This document shows positions 33,241 to 41,170 of a DNA stretch of 64,000 nt, piece by piece (the first letter of the stretch is position 1; each line of letters starts with the position of its first letter). A program made the translations under genes and the position numbers. Source of the stretch: Dongia mobilis (GTDB lineage Bacteria > Pseudomonadota > Alphaproteobacteria > Dongiales > Dongiaceae); contig NZ_SNYW01000006.1 of NCBI RefSeq assembly GCF_004363235.1, positions 310,001-374,000 on the forward strand. The letters are read 5' to 3'. The notes under the pieces are model-generated. The model was not told the origin of the DNA. It saw only the letters and a program-made list of their open reading frames with translations, and did not search any database.

Positions 33241-34356
33241 ATGAGCATCGAGATCGCCATCGGTTCGAACATCCGCAAATCGCCCTATTTCGCGGCAACG
33301 CTGCGTGCCGGGGTCAAGTGCTTCTCGGTCTACAACCACACCTATATCCCGGCTCATTTCGGCGACCCGGAGGCGGAGTACCGACGCTTGACCACGGGTG
33401 TTGCGATCTGGGACGTGGCGGCGCAGCGCCAGGTCGAACTGGTCGGCCCCGATGCGGCGCGCCTCGCTCAATATCTGACCCCGCGCAATCTGGACGGTAC
33501 CCGGGTCGGGCAGGGGCGCTATGTTCCGCTGTGCGATCACGACGGCTATCTGATCAACGATCCGGTTCTGCTGAAACTGTCTGAGGATCGCTTCTGGCTG
33601 TCGGTCGCCGACAGCGACATCCATCTCTGGGCAGAGGCTGTGGCGCGGGAGAGGGGCTGGCAGGTCCGGGTATTCGAGCCCGACGTCTCGCCATTGGCGT
33701 TGCAGGGGCCGAAGGCGGTCGAGGTCACGACAGCCCTGTTCGGCGACTGGGTGCGGGATCTGCGGTATTTCTGGTTCCGCGAGACGTCACTGGACGGCAT
33801 TCCGCTGGTCCTCGCACGCTCCGGCTGGTCGAAGCAAGGTGGATACGAGCTTTACCTGACTGATGGGTCGCGCGGGAACGAATTGTGGGAAAAGGTCATG
33901 GCGGCCGGACGGGTGCACGGCATCGGTCCCGGGGCGCCGAATGACCTCGAGCGGCTGGAAAGCGGGCTGATCTCCTACGGGTCGGACATGCGTCGGCAGG
34001 TGGTTCCGGCGGATCCCTTCGAAATGGGCCTGGGCGGTCTGGTCGATCTCGCGGGCAGCCACGATTTCATCGGCCGCGAGGCGCTGGCAAGGGTCGCCGC
34101 GCGAGGTCCGGCGCGGCGGCGCGTAGGATTTCTGCTGGAGGGCGCGCCAGCCGCCGCCGGCCATCCGGTAGCCGTAACGCGTGATGGTGCCGAATTAGGC
34201 GTGCTCAGCGACATGGCCTACTCGCGGCGCTTCGAGCGGACGATCGGCGTCGGGCTCGTCCGGTCCGAACTGGCTGATGATGCTCTTGGTCTCACTGCCG
34301 AACTGCCGTCCGGGCCGCATCCCGTGCGCGTGACCGCGCTGCCGTTCCGACTCTGA
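33241..34356 (+). CDS. DmdA-like aminomethyltransferase-fold (GcvT family) protein
   Basis: The 371-residue protein has the GcvT folate-binding fold and closely follows the dimethylsulfoniopropionate demethylase pattern: FSVYNHTYIPAHFGDPEAEY, WDVAAQRQVEL, YVPLCDHDGYLINDPVLLKL and LSVADSDIHLWA. GcvT-family enzymes move methyl or methylene groups to tetrahydrofolate. Many DmdA-like proteins do not act on DMSP, so the substrate is open; a methylated sulfur or nitrogen compound fits its position between mdeA and an E1 gene. It starts 49 bases after mdeA. The ribosome site is weak. Confidence 0.82.
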   Translation: MSIEIAIGSNIRKSPYFAATLRAGVKCFSVYNHTYIPAHFGDPEAEYRRLTTGVAIWDVAAQRQVELVGPDAARLAQYLTPRNLDGTRVGQGRYVPLCDHDGYLINDPVLLKLSEDRFWLSVADSDIHLWAEAVARERGWQVRVFEPDVSPLALQGPKAVEVTTALFGDWVRDLRYFWFRETSLDGIPLVLARSGWSKQGGYELYLTDGSRGNELWEKVMAAGRVHGIGPGAPNDLERLESGLISYGSDMRRQVVPADPFEMGLGGLVDLAGSHDFIGREALARVAARGPARRRVGFLLEGAPAAAGHPVAVTRDGAELGVLSDMAYSRRFERTIGVGLVRSELADDALGLTAELPSGPHPVRVTALPFRL

Positions 34357-34384
34357 CCGCTATCGGTTTGCGAAAGGAAAGATC

Positions 34385-36757
34385 ATGGCTGCCGATCTCG
34401 TGCATCTGGAAACCCTGCACCGCCGATTGCTGTGGCTGGCATGCTGGACGATCCACAACGCCAACCACCTGCGCGAAAAGGATGACGGCGACGTGAAGGT
34501 CGGCGGCCACCAGGCGTCTTCCGCCTCGATGGCCGCCATCATGACGGCACTCTACTTTCACGCCCTGCGCCCGGAAGACAGGGTTGCGGTGAAGCCCCAT
34601 GCCGGACCCGTCTTCCATGCTATCCAGTATCTGATGGGAAACCTGCCGCTGGAGAAGCTGCAGAACTTCCGCGGTTATGGCGGTGTCCAAAGCTACCCCT
34701 CGCGCACGAAGGATGTCGACGACGTCGATTTCTCGACCGGCTCGGTCGGGCTTGGCGCGGCAATGCCGATTTTCGCGAGCCTGGTTCAGGATTACCTCCA
34801 GGGGCATGGCTATTCGGCGGCGCTGGGCCGCATGGTGGCGCTGATCGGCGATGCGGAACTGGACGAGGGCAATATCTACGAAGCGCTGCAGGAAGGCTGG
34901 AAGCATGACCTGCGCAATGTCTGGTGGGTGATCGACTACAATCGCCAGAGCCTGGACGGTGTCGTGCGCGAAGGCTTGTTTCATCGGATCGAGGCGATCT
35001 TTGCCGGCTTCGGCTGGCGCGTGGTCCGTCTGAAATACGGGGTCCGGCAGCGCGCCGCCTTTGCCGAACCGGGGGGTGATGCCCTTCGGGACTGGATCGA
35101 CGCCTGCCCGAATTCGCTTTATTCGGCGCTCACCTTCCAGGGCGGGGCGGCCTGGCGGAAGCGGCTGCAGGTGGATATCGGCGAAGCGGGCGCGGTCGCG
35201 GATCTCCTCGCGCGACGGTCGGATGCCGAACTGGCGAGCCTCATGGAAAACCTCGGCGGCCATTGCCTGCAGACCCTGTGCGACACGTTTGACGGCATCG
35301 CCGACGACCGCCCCACCGTCTTCCTGGCCTATACCGTCAAGGGCTGGGGAACGCCGCTCGCCGGGCACAAGGACAATCATGCGGGCCTGATGACGCCGGC
35401 GCAGATGACCGCCTTCCAGACCGCCATGGCGGTACCTGTCGGTGAGGAATGGAACCCGATGGCGTCGGTGCCGGATGTGGCTGCGCTGCAAGGTTTCCTC
35501 GCCCGGGTGCCGTTCTTTGCCAGGGGTCGCCGTCGTCTTGCGGCACCGGCCCTGCCGTGCCCGACGCCGGTAACCCTTACGGAGCGTGTGCTGTCGACCC
35601 AGGCGGCCTTCGGCAGGATCATGGATGAAATCGCCCGCAATGGCGGCCCTCTCGCCGACCGCGTGGTGACGATGTCGCCCGATGTGACCGTCTCGACCAA
35701 TCTCGGCGGCTGGGTCAATCGGCGCGCCCTGTTCGCGCGCGCCGAGCTGGGCGACACCTTTCGGGACGAGCGCATTCCTTCGACGCAGAAATGGGCCTTT
35801 TCCCCGCAAGGCCAGCACATCGAACTGGGCATTGCCGAGATGAATCTGATGCTGCTCCTAGGCGCGGCGGGGCTGGCGCATGCTTTGTTCGGTCAAAGAC
35901 TGATACCGGTGGGGACGGTCTATGATCCCTTCGTGGTTCGCGGCCTGGATGCCCTCAACTACGCCTGCTATCAGGATGCCAGGTTCCTCCTGGTCGGTAC
36001 GCCGTCCGGTGTTAGCCTGGCGCCCGAGGGCGGCGCACATCAATCCATCGGCACGCCCCTAATCGGCATGGCACAGGATGGCCTCGCCGCCTTCGAACCG
36101 GCATTCCACGACGAGTTGTCGATCATCCTGGACTGGTGCTTCGACTACCTGCAGCGGGACGGCGAGGGAAAACTAGACGAACGCACCTGGCTGCGTGACG
36201 AAACGGGTGGCTCGGTCTATTTGCGCCTCTCCACCCGGCCACTCGAACAGCCGCTGCGCCGGGCCGATCCGGAATTCGCACGCGGGGTCATCGACGGCGC
36301 CTATTGGCTGCGCGAGCCCGGACCGAATGCGGACGTGGTGATCGCCTATCAGGGGGCGATTGCGCCCGAGGCGATTGCCGCCGCCGGCCGGATCGCCGAA
36401 GGCCGGCGCGATGTGGGTGTTCTGGCCGTCACCTCGGCCGACCGCCTCAATGCCGGCTGGAGCGCGGCACGACGCGCAAGGGCACGCGGCCTGGCGACGG
36501 CGGCAAGCCAGGTGGAACGACTGATGGATCGATTGCCGCGGCATTGCACCCTGATCACGGTGATCGACGGACACCCGGCCACGTTGTCCTGGCTGGGCGC
36601 CGTGGCCGGCCATCGCACCGTGCCGCTTGGTGTGGAGCATTTCGGGCAGACCGGGACGATTGCCGACCTCTATGCCCATTTCGGGATCGATACCGCAGCC
36701 ATCGTCGCCGCTGCCAGCCGCATCAGTCCCGGCCGGCCCTTGCGACTGTCGGCCTGA
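34385..36757 (+). CDS. mdeB: 2-oxoacid dehydrogenase E1, single-chain (MdeB/AceE-like), thiamine diphosphate-dependent
   Basis: The 790-residue protein has the transketolase-type layout: TPP-binding GDAELDEGN...IDYN motif (about residues 154-185), a central pyrimidine domain with GIAEMNLMLLLGAAG, and a C-terminal domain. It is shorter than AceE (about 890 residues). In P. putida mdeB lies next to mdeA and encodes an alpha-ketobutyrate dehydrogenase E1, which would consume the 2-oxobutyrate made by MdeA. The E2 and E3 partners are not in the window. AAAGGAAAG precedes the ATG. Confidence 0.83.
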   Translation: MAADLVHLETLHRRLLWLACWTIHNANHLREKDDGDVKVGGHQASSASMAAIMTALYFHALRPEDRVAVKPHAGPVFHAIQYLMGNLPLEKLQNFRGYGGVQSYPSRTKDVDDVDFSTGSVGLGAAMPIFASLVQDYLQGHGYSAALGRMVALIGDAELDEGNIYEALQEGWKHDLRNVWWVIDYNRQSLDGVVREGLFHRIEAIFAGFGWRVVRLKYGVRQRAAFAEPGGDALRDWIDACPNSLYSALTFQGGAAWRKRLQVDIGEAGAVADLLARRSDAELASLMENLGGHCLQTLCDTFDGIADDRPTVFLAYTVKGWGTPLAGHKDNHAGLMTPAQMTAFQTAMAVPVGEEWNPMASVPDVAALQGFLARVPFFARGRRRLAAPALPCPTPVTLTERVLSTQAAFGRIMDEIARNGGPLADRVVTMSPDVTVSTNLGGWVNRRALFARAELGDTFRDERIPSTQKWAFSPQGQHIELGIAEMNLMLLLGAAGLAHALFGQRLIPVGTVYDPFVVRGLDALNYACYQDARFLLVGTPSGVSLAPEGGAHQSIGTPLIGMAQDGLAAFEPAFHDELSIILDWCFDYLQRDGEGKLDERTWLRDETGGSVYLRLSTRPLEQPLRRADPEFARGVIDGAYWLREPGPNADVVIAYQGAIAPEAIAAAGRIAEGRRDVGVLAVTSADRLNAGWSAARRARARGLATAASQVERLMDRLPRHCTLITVIDGHPATLSWLGAVAGHRTVPLGVEHFGQTGTIADLYAHFGIDTAAIVAAASRISPGRPLRLSA

Positions 36758-36777
36758 GCCAGTTTGCATCACCAGGC

Positions 36778-36793
36778 GCTGCAGGAATGCAGC
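36778..36793. promoter_or_regulatory. Candidate enhancer (UAS) for the sigma-54 activator, P450 operon
   Basis: GCTGCA-GGAA-TGCAGC is a perfect dyad centred about 131 bases before the predicted start of the P450 operon. An identical-arm dyad, GCTGCA-AAAT-TGCAGC, lies at 39564-39579 ahead of the second sigma-54 promoter. Such spacing is typical for bacterial enhancer-binding proteins. Confidence 0.65.
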
Positions 36794-36890
36794 GGCCCCT
36801 TGGCCGCCGCAACTCCCCGCTTGCTTCGGGCAGGGTCCAACTCTCCGAAATAAAACAGAAAATGCTGCTGTCCTCCGGCTTGTTTCCGGC

Positions 36891-36906
36891 TGGCACGTCG
36901 CTTGCT
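36891..36906 (+). promoter_or_regulatory. Sigma-54 promoter of the P450 operon
   Basis: TGGCACG-TCGC-TTGCT fits the -24/-12 consensus TGGCAYR-N4-TTGCW at every defined position. Transcription should start near 36917, about 26 bases before the P450 ATG, leaving room for its GGGAGGGGG ribosome site. A sigma-54 activator gene is in the same region (47985). Confidence 0.88.
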
Positions 36907-36942
36907 GTACCTCCCGGAAAATTCGGCCGAGGGAGGGGGTGC

Positions 36943-38142
36943 ATGAGCGCTGCAGAGACGATCGATGTTCCATACCTGAAATTGTCGGATCCGAGTTTTT
37001 CGATCCGCTCGCAGGAGGTGCGCGAGGCGCGGGCCAGGAACTGGTATGCGCGCACGCCTTATGGCATTGCCGTGCTGCGCTATGAGGATGTCGGCAAGCT
37101 GCTGCGCGATCCCCGGTTTCGCCAGGGCAGCCATGCCTGGCCGGCCCACAACCAGGCCACCGGCAAGTTCGCCGACTGGTGGCTCAGGATGCTGCTCAAT
37201 CGCGTCGGCGAGGATCATGCGCGGCTCCGGCGCCTCGCCAACCCAGCCTTCTCGCCCAAGCTGATCGCCTCGCTGCAGCCGGTCTTCGCCGAGCTTGCCA
37301 ACGACATCATCGACAAGTTCGCCAGGCGCGGCACCTGCGAGTTCATGGCGGAATTCTCCGAGCCTTATGCCACCCGCGTGATCTGCGCATTGCTGGGCCT
37401 CGATCAGAGCGAATGGCGGAATTTGGCCGATATCGCCGCCGATATGGGCTTGGCACTTGGTGTCACCTTCAAGCGCGACCTCGAGAAGATCAACGCGGCG
37501 ACGGAACGCCTCTTCGACTACGCCCATCGTGTGATCGAGGAGCGGCGAACCCGTCCGCCGGGCGAGGACTTCATCTCGCTGCTGCTGCAGGCCAACGAGA
37601 ACAAGGACAAGCTCTCCGACCAGGAACTCTACGACATGGTCGTGCTGGCGGTGTTTGGCGGCATCGACACCACCCGCAACCAGCTGGGCCTTGCCATGAG
37701 CATGTTCGTCGAGGCGCCCGACCAATGGAAGCTGCTGGCAGAGCGGCCGGATCTTGCCAAGAACGCCGTCGAAGAAGTCATGCGCCTGCGCCCGACCACG
37801 ACTTGGGTCACGCGCGAGGCGCTCGAGGACATGACTTACAAGGATCTTCTCATCAAACAGGGAACGACGCTGCATCTCTTCGCGGAATCGGCCGGCACCG
37901 ATCCCGAGGTGTTCGCGCCGGGCCTCGACATCACGGCGCAGCGCAAGCCGCATTTCGGCTTCGGCGGCGGCGCGCATCACTGCCTCGGCCACTTCATCGC
38001 CCGCGGCGACATGACCGAGGCCCTGAAGCTTCTGGCGCAGCGTCTGCGCAATCCGCGCTATGAGGGCGAACCGCTGTTCCTGCCGGACAGCGGCAATACC
38101 GGCCCGATCACCCTCAACATCCGCTTTGATCCCGAAGCCTGA
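36943..38142 (+). CDS. Cytochrome P450 (bacterial class I)
   Basis: The 399-residue protein has the I-helix oxygen-activation motif FGGIDTTRN, an ExxR (EEVMR) and the haem loop FGGGAHHCLG with the haem-ligating Cys at residue 347. It has no membrane anchor. Class I P450s take electrons from a ferredoxin and a ferredoxin reductase, and both genes follow at once. The context of glutamine-synthetase-like ligases and an amine ABC transporter recalls the P450/GS clusters of mycobacterial morpholine and piperidine degradation, so hydroxylation of a secondary amine is my preferred guess. Confidence 0.93.
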   Translation: MSAAETIDVPYLKLSDPSFSIRSQEVREARARNWYARTPYGIAVLRYEDVGKLLRDPRFRQGSHAWPAHNQATGKFADWWLRMLLNRVGEDHARLRRLANPAFSPKLIASLQPVFAELANDIIDKFARRGTCEFMAEFSEPYATRVICALLGLDQSEWRNLADIAADMGLALGVTFKRDLEKINAATERLFDYAHRVIEERRTRPPGEDFISLLLQANENKDKLSDQELYDMVVLAVFGGIDTTRNQLGLAMSMFVEAPDQWKLLAERPDLAKNAVEEVMRLRPTTTWVTREALEDMTYKDLLIKQGTTLHLFAESAGTDPEVFAPGLDITAQRKPHFGFGGGAHHCLGHFIARGDMTEALKLLAQRLRNPRYEGEPLFLPDSGNTGPITLNIRFDPEA

Positions 38143-38159
38143 TTTTCGCAGCGAGCCGG

Positions 38160-38351
38160 ATGATGAAAATCTGTGTCGACCTCGAGAAATGCCAGTCGCA
38201 CGGCCAGTGCGCCATCGCCGCGCCGGAACTCTTCAGCTTTGATGCCGAGGGCAAGCTGCGCTGGGTGAAGGAACCGCCGGTCGAGCAACAGGCCACGGCG
38301 GAGGCCGCCGCCGATGCCTGCCCGGAACAGGCGATCACGATCGGGACCTGA
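38160..38351 (+). CDS. Small [3Fe-4S]-type ferredoxin for the P450
   Basis: The 63-residue protein has CQSHGQC and a later CP (ACPEQAI). One cluster Cys is replaced by His, the usual pattern of P450-linked [3Fe-4S] or His-ligated ferredoxins. It begins 17 bases after the P450 gene and ends seven bases before the reductase gene. A second in-frame ATG at 38163 makes the start ambiguous by one codon. Confidence 0.92.
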   Translation: MMKICVDLEKCQSHGQCAIAAPELFSFDAEGKLRWVKEPPVEQQATAEAAADACPEQAITIGT

Positions 38352-38358
38352 CAGCCGG

Positions 38359-39585
38359 ATGCCACGGGTCCTCATCGTCGGCGCCTCGCTGGGCGGCCTG
38401 CGCGCGGCCGAAGCGCTGCGTGATGCGGGCTTTCACGGGGCCATATCCAGCGTCGGCGCCGAGGCGCACCCGCCCTACAACCGGCCACCCCTCTCCAAGG
38501 ATGTCCTGCTGGGAAATGCGACCAGCGATGGCGTGCTGGCGGAACTCGCGTTTCCAAGGAAGGCAAGACTGGGCGAGATCGACTGGCGCCTCGGCATGTC
38601 GGTGGCAGCGGTGGATCTCGCGCAAGGTGAAGCACGACTTGCCGACGGCAGTCGCATTCACTTCGACGCGCTGATTGTCGCCACCGGCCTGCGACCGCGC
38701 CGGCTGCAATTGACGGGGGCGACGGCTGACCGTTTCGTCCTCCGGACGCTGCCGGATGCGCTGGCATTGCGGGCCCGCCTCGTTCCGGGCGCGCGTATCG
38801 CCATCATCGGCGGCGGCTTCATCGGCTGTGAGGTGGCGGCATCTGCGCGGAGGCGGGGGTGTGCCACGACCGTGATCGAGCCTTTGATCGTGCCGATGCA
38901 GCGCGCCCTGGGGCAGGAATTCGGCGCGGCCATGCAGGCGCTGCATGAGGCGGCGGGCATCCGGTTCCGGACCGGCCGCCAGGTGACAGGTTTTGAAGTG
39001 GACGTGAGCGACCGGCTGCACGCCGTCCGACTCGACGACGACTCGCTGGTCGAGGCCGACCTCGCCGTCGAGGCGGTGGGATCGCAGCCCAATACCGAAT
39101 GGCTGGCCGGCAACGGCTTTGATCTTGATGACGGGATCCTATGCGACCATCGTATGGCCGCCATTGGCCACGATCGCGTGGCGGCAGTGGGCGACGTGGC
39201 GCGGTTTCCCTGCCTGCTGTTCGACGACGTGCCGCGCCGGGTCGAGCATTGGTCGATCCCCGGTCTTACCGCGCGCCGGGCGGCCGGGCATGTCGCGCGC
39301 CAGCTCGGCGTCGCCGTGCCGGACGCCCCGTTCGCGCCGCTGCCGACTTTCTGGAGCGATCAGCTCGGCCTGCGGATCCAATGCGCTGGCCTGCCGGGCC
39401 TTGCCGATCGGGTGGGCCTCCTGTCCGGCTCGCTTGGGCCGGACAGCATGCGCCGGGACGGCGCCGTCATGGGCTATTGGCGCAAGGACCGGCAGGTCGG
39501 TGTTGCGGCCATCGGGGTTGCGCCCCAGCGCTTCATCAACTTCCAGGCGGACCTTGTCAGGGCGCTGCAAAATTGCAGCCTATGA
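38359..39585 (+). CDS. FAD-dependent ferredoxin reductase for the P450
   Basis: The 408-residue protein is of the putidaredoxin/rubredoxin reductase type: FAD fold (LIVGASLGGLRAAEALR), PPYNRPPLSKDVLLG, NAD fold (IIGGGFIGCEVAASARRRG) and FAD-closing AAVGDVARF. A reductase C-terminal domain follows. It moves electrons from NAD(P)H to the adjacent ferredoxin. With the two genes upstream it makes a complete electron-transfer chain. The dyad at 39564-39579 lies in its last codons. Confidence 0.93.
   Translation: MPRVLIVGASLGGLRAAEALRDAGFHGAISSVGAEAHPPYNRPPLSKDVLLGNATSDGVLAELAFPRKARLGEIDWRLGMSVAAVDLAQGEARLADGSRIHFDALIVATGLRPRRLQLTGATADRFVLRTLPDALALRARLVPGARIAIIGGGFIGCEVAASARRRGCATTVIEPLIVPMQRALGQEFGAAMQALHEAAGIRFRTGRQVTGFEVDVSDRLHAVRLDDDSLVEADLAVEAVGSQPNTEWLAGNGFDLDDGILCDHRMAAIGHDRVAAVGDVARFPCLLFDDVPRRVEHWSIPGLTARRAAGHVARQLGVAVPDAPFAPLPTFWSDQLGLRIQCAGLPGLADRVGLLSGSLGPDSMRRDGAVMGYWRKDRQVGVAAIGVAPQRFINFQADLVRALQNCSL
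39564..39579. promoter_or_regulatory. Candidate enhancer (UAS) for the sigma-54 activator, ligase operon
   Basis: GCTGCA-AAAT-TGCAGC has the same arms and spacing as the dyad at 36778-36793 and is centred about 151 bases before the predicted start of the ligase operon. It sits within the last codons of the ferredoxin reductase gene. A further AT-rich dyad, TGATG (39583) with CATCA (39596), follows. Confidence 0.65.
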
Positions 39586-39696
39586 TGAAAAATTGCATCA
39601 CTCGAACACCGGCAGCGCGGGGCACAGCCCGGCAACCGGGATGAATTTCCACTGATAAACAGATGGATAGCGCCTAGCCGGCCACGTCGAAAAATT

Positions 39697-39712
39697 TGGC
39701 ATGGTGTTTGCT
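39697..39712 (+). promoter_or_regulatory. Sigma-54 promoter of the ligase/ABC operon
   Basis: TGGCATG-GTGT-TTGCT fits the -24/-12 consensus at every defined position. Transcription should start near 39723. This rules out translation from a TTG at 39696 and points to GTG 39771, which lies about 48 bases downstream. Confidence 0.83.
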
Positions 39713-39770
39713 GGAACTGAGGCAAAGCGCCGCAGATGCGCTGCAAAATGCCACTGAACAGGGGTTTGTC

Positions 39771-41117
39771 GTGACGGGAGAAAAAGGGACGGCGGCTGCG
39801 ATTGCGCAGGCGCTGGATAGATTGAAGGCCGAGATCGTGCATGTCGGCCTGTTTGACTTTGCCACCATGTTCCGCGAGCGGCGGCTGCGCCGGGCCGAGC
39901 TGCTGGCCGGTGCCGAGCACGCGGTCTTTGCCAATGTGCTGCCGAAATGGGACAGCGCCGAAAGCATCCTGGCGCCCGGGCCGTATCGCAGCGAGACCGT
40001 GGCCTATGACCCGGCCTCGATCCGGCCCTATCCGTTCGAAGCAAGCGCTGCGGTGATGGTAGCGGACTACACCGGGCCGCAGGCCGAGATCATGCCGCGC
40101 CGCGTGCTGCAGCGGCAGATCGAGCGCGCCGCTACTGCCGGCTATGCCATCGAGGCGGCCTTCGAATTCGAGTTCATCGTTCTCAACGAGACGGCGGAGA
40201 GCCTGCGCGATAAGAAGTTCCGCGATCTCGCGGAATTCGCGCCGGACAACCGGTGCTGGTCCGGCCAGACGGCTGCCACTTATGCGCCGTTCGTGAGCGA
40301 TCTCGATGCCCTGCTGAAGAGCGCCGATATCGACCTGTTCTCGTTGAGCGTCGAGCTTGGGCCGGGCTGCTTCGAGGCGACTTTGAGGCACCGGCCGGCG
40401 ATGCGCGCGGCCGACGACGCCGCCTTCTTCCGCATGTTCACCAAGGCCTTCTGCCGCCAGCGCAACCTGACGGCCAGTTTCATGCCGCTGCTGGGCGCCG
40501 GATTTCCCGGGATCGGTGGCCATATCTGTCTCTCGCTGCGCGATGCCAAGACCGGCCGCAACCTGTTTGCCGACAAGGCGGACGAGAACGGGCTTTCGCC
40601 GCTTGCCAAATCCTTCCTGGCCGGGATCATCGACCTTGTGCCGGACGGCTTCCCGATGGTCGGCCACACGGTCAACGCCTATCGCCGGTTGGGCCCGGGC
40701 AGCTGGGCGCCGAAGACGGTCAGCTGGGCGCCTTACAACTATGCTGCTGCCGTCCGCACCGCCGCCGAGACCGAGGAGATGACGCGCCTGGAGCTGCGCC
40801 TGCCGGGCAGCGACGTGAACGTCTATCTGGGTCTTGCGCTCATGCTGGGCGCCGGTCTCGACGGCATCGAGCGCAAGCTCTCCCTGAAGGACGAGCCCAT
40901 CGCCAGTGGCGGACCGAACGAAGTCCCACCCAACGCGCCGCGCCTGCCGGCCGACCTTCTCGAGGCGACGCGCCGCTTTCGTGGCAGTGCCGCCGTGAAA
41001 CGCATCTTCGGCCAGGCCTTCGTCGACCATTTCGCCATGATCTGCGAAGCCGAGGACACGGCCCTGCGCCGGGTGGTGAGTCCCACCGAGGTGCAACGCT
41101 ATCTCGAAGCCGGCTGA
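39771..41117 (+). CDS. Glutamine synthetase-like gamma-glutamyl ligase (first copy)
   Basis: The 448-residue protein has the GS catalytic core: EFEFIV (metal Glu), VELGPGCFEATL (Glu/Gly glutamate site), GGHICLSL (His of the catalytic loop) and NYAAAVRTA (phosphate-binding Arg). The Asn-Arg of canonical GS NRxAxxR is changed to Asn-Tyr, and the N-terminal grip is short. These suggest a non-ammonia nucleophile, as in gamma-glutamylamide synthetases. GTG 39771 has AGGGG eight bases upstream and lies after the sigma-54 promoter. It is the first gene of the ligase/ABC operon. Confidence 0.82.
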   Translation: MTGEKGTAAAIAQALDRLKAEIVHVGLFDFATMFRERRLRRAELLAGAEHAVFANVLPKWDSAESILAPGPYRSETVAYDPASIRPYPFEASAAVMVADYTGPQAEIMPRRVLQRQIERAATAGYAIEAAFEFEFIVLNETAESLRDKKFRDLAEFAPDNRCWSGQTAATYAPFVSDLDALLKSADIDLFSLSVELGPGCFEATLRHRPAMRAADDAAFFRMFTKAFCRQRNLTASFMPLLGAGFPGIGGHICLSLRDAKTGRNLFADKADENGLSPLAKSFLAGIIDLVPDGFPMVGHTVNAYRRLGPGSWAPKTVSWAPYNYAAAVRTAAETEEMTRLELRLPGSDVNVYLGLALMLGAGLDGIERKLSLKDEPIASGGPNEVPPNAPRLPADLLEATRRFRGSAAVKRIFGQAFVDHFAMICEAEDTALRRVVSPTEVQRYLEAG

Positions 41118-41170
41118 TCGCGCTGTCCCGGAAAGCCCGGTTCTTCCGTCATCCATTCAAGGCAACGATC

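Larger units (their letters stand above)
39562..39749 (+). repeat. 12-base direct repeat around the ligase promoter
   Basis: GCGCTGCAAAAT occurs at 39562-39573, within the upstream dyad, and again at 39738-39749, in the predicted leader of the ligase message. The second copy carries only the left half of the dyad and could be a secondary half-site for the activator. Confidence 0.5.

Noticed and set aside
31878-33278. Extension of the Lrp-family frame upstream through mdeA
   Set aside because: The frame stays open only because it is antisense to mdeA. The HTH begins right after TTG 31877, which has its own GGAG site.
39474-41156. 560-codon minus-strand open frame over the first ligase gene
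   Set aside because: It is antisense to a gene with full glutamine synthetase motifs, and it would also cross a sigma-54 promoter and UAS.
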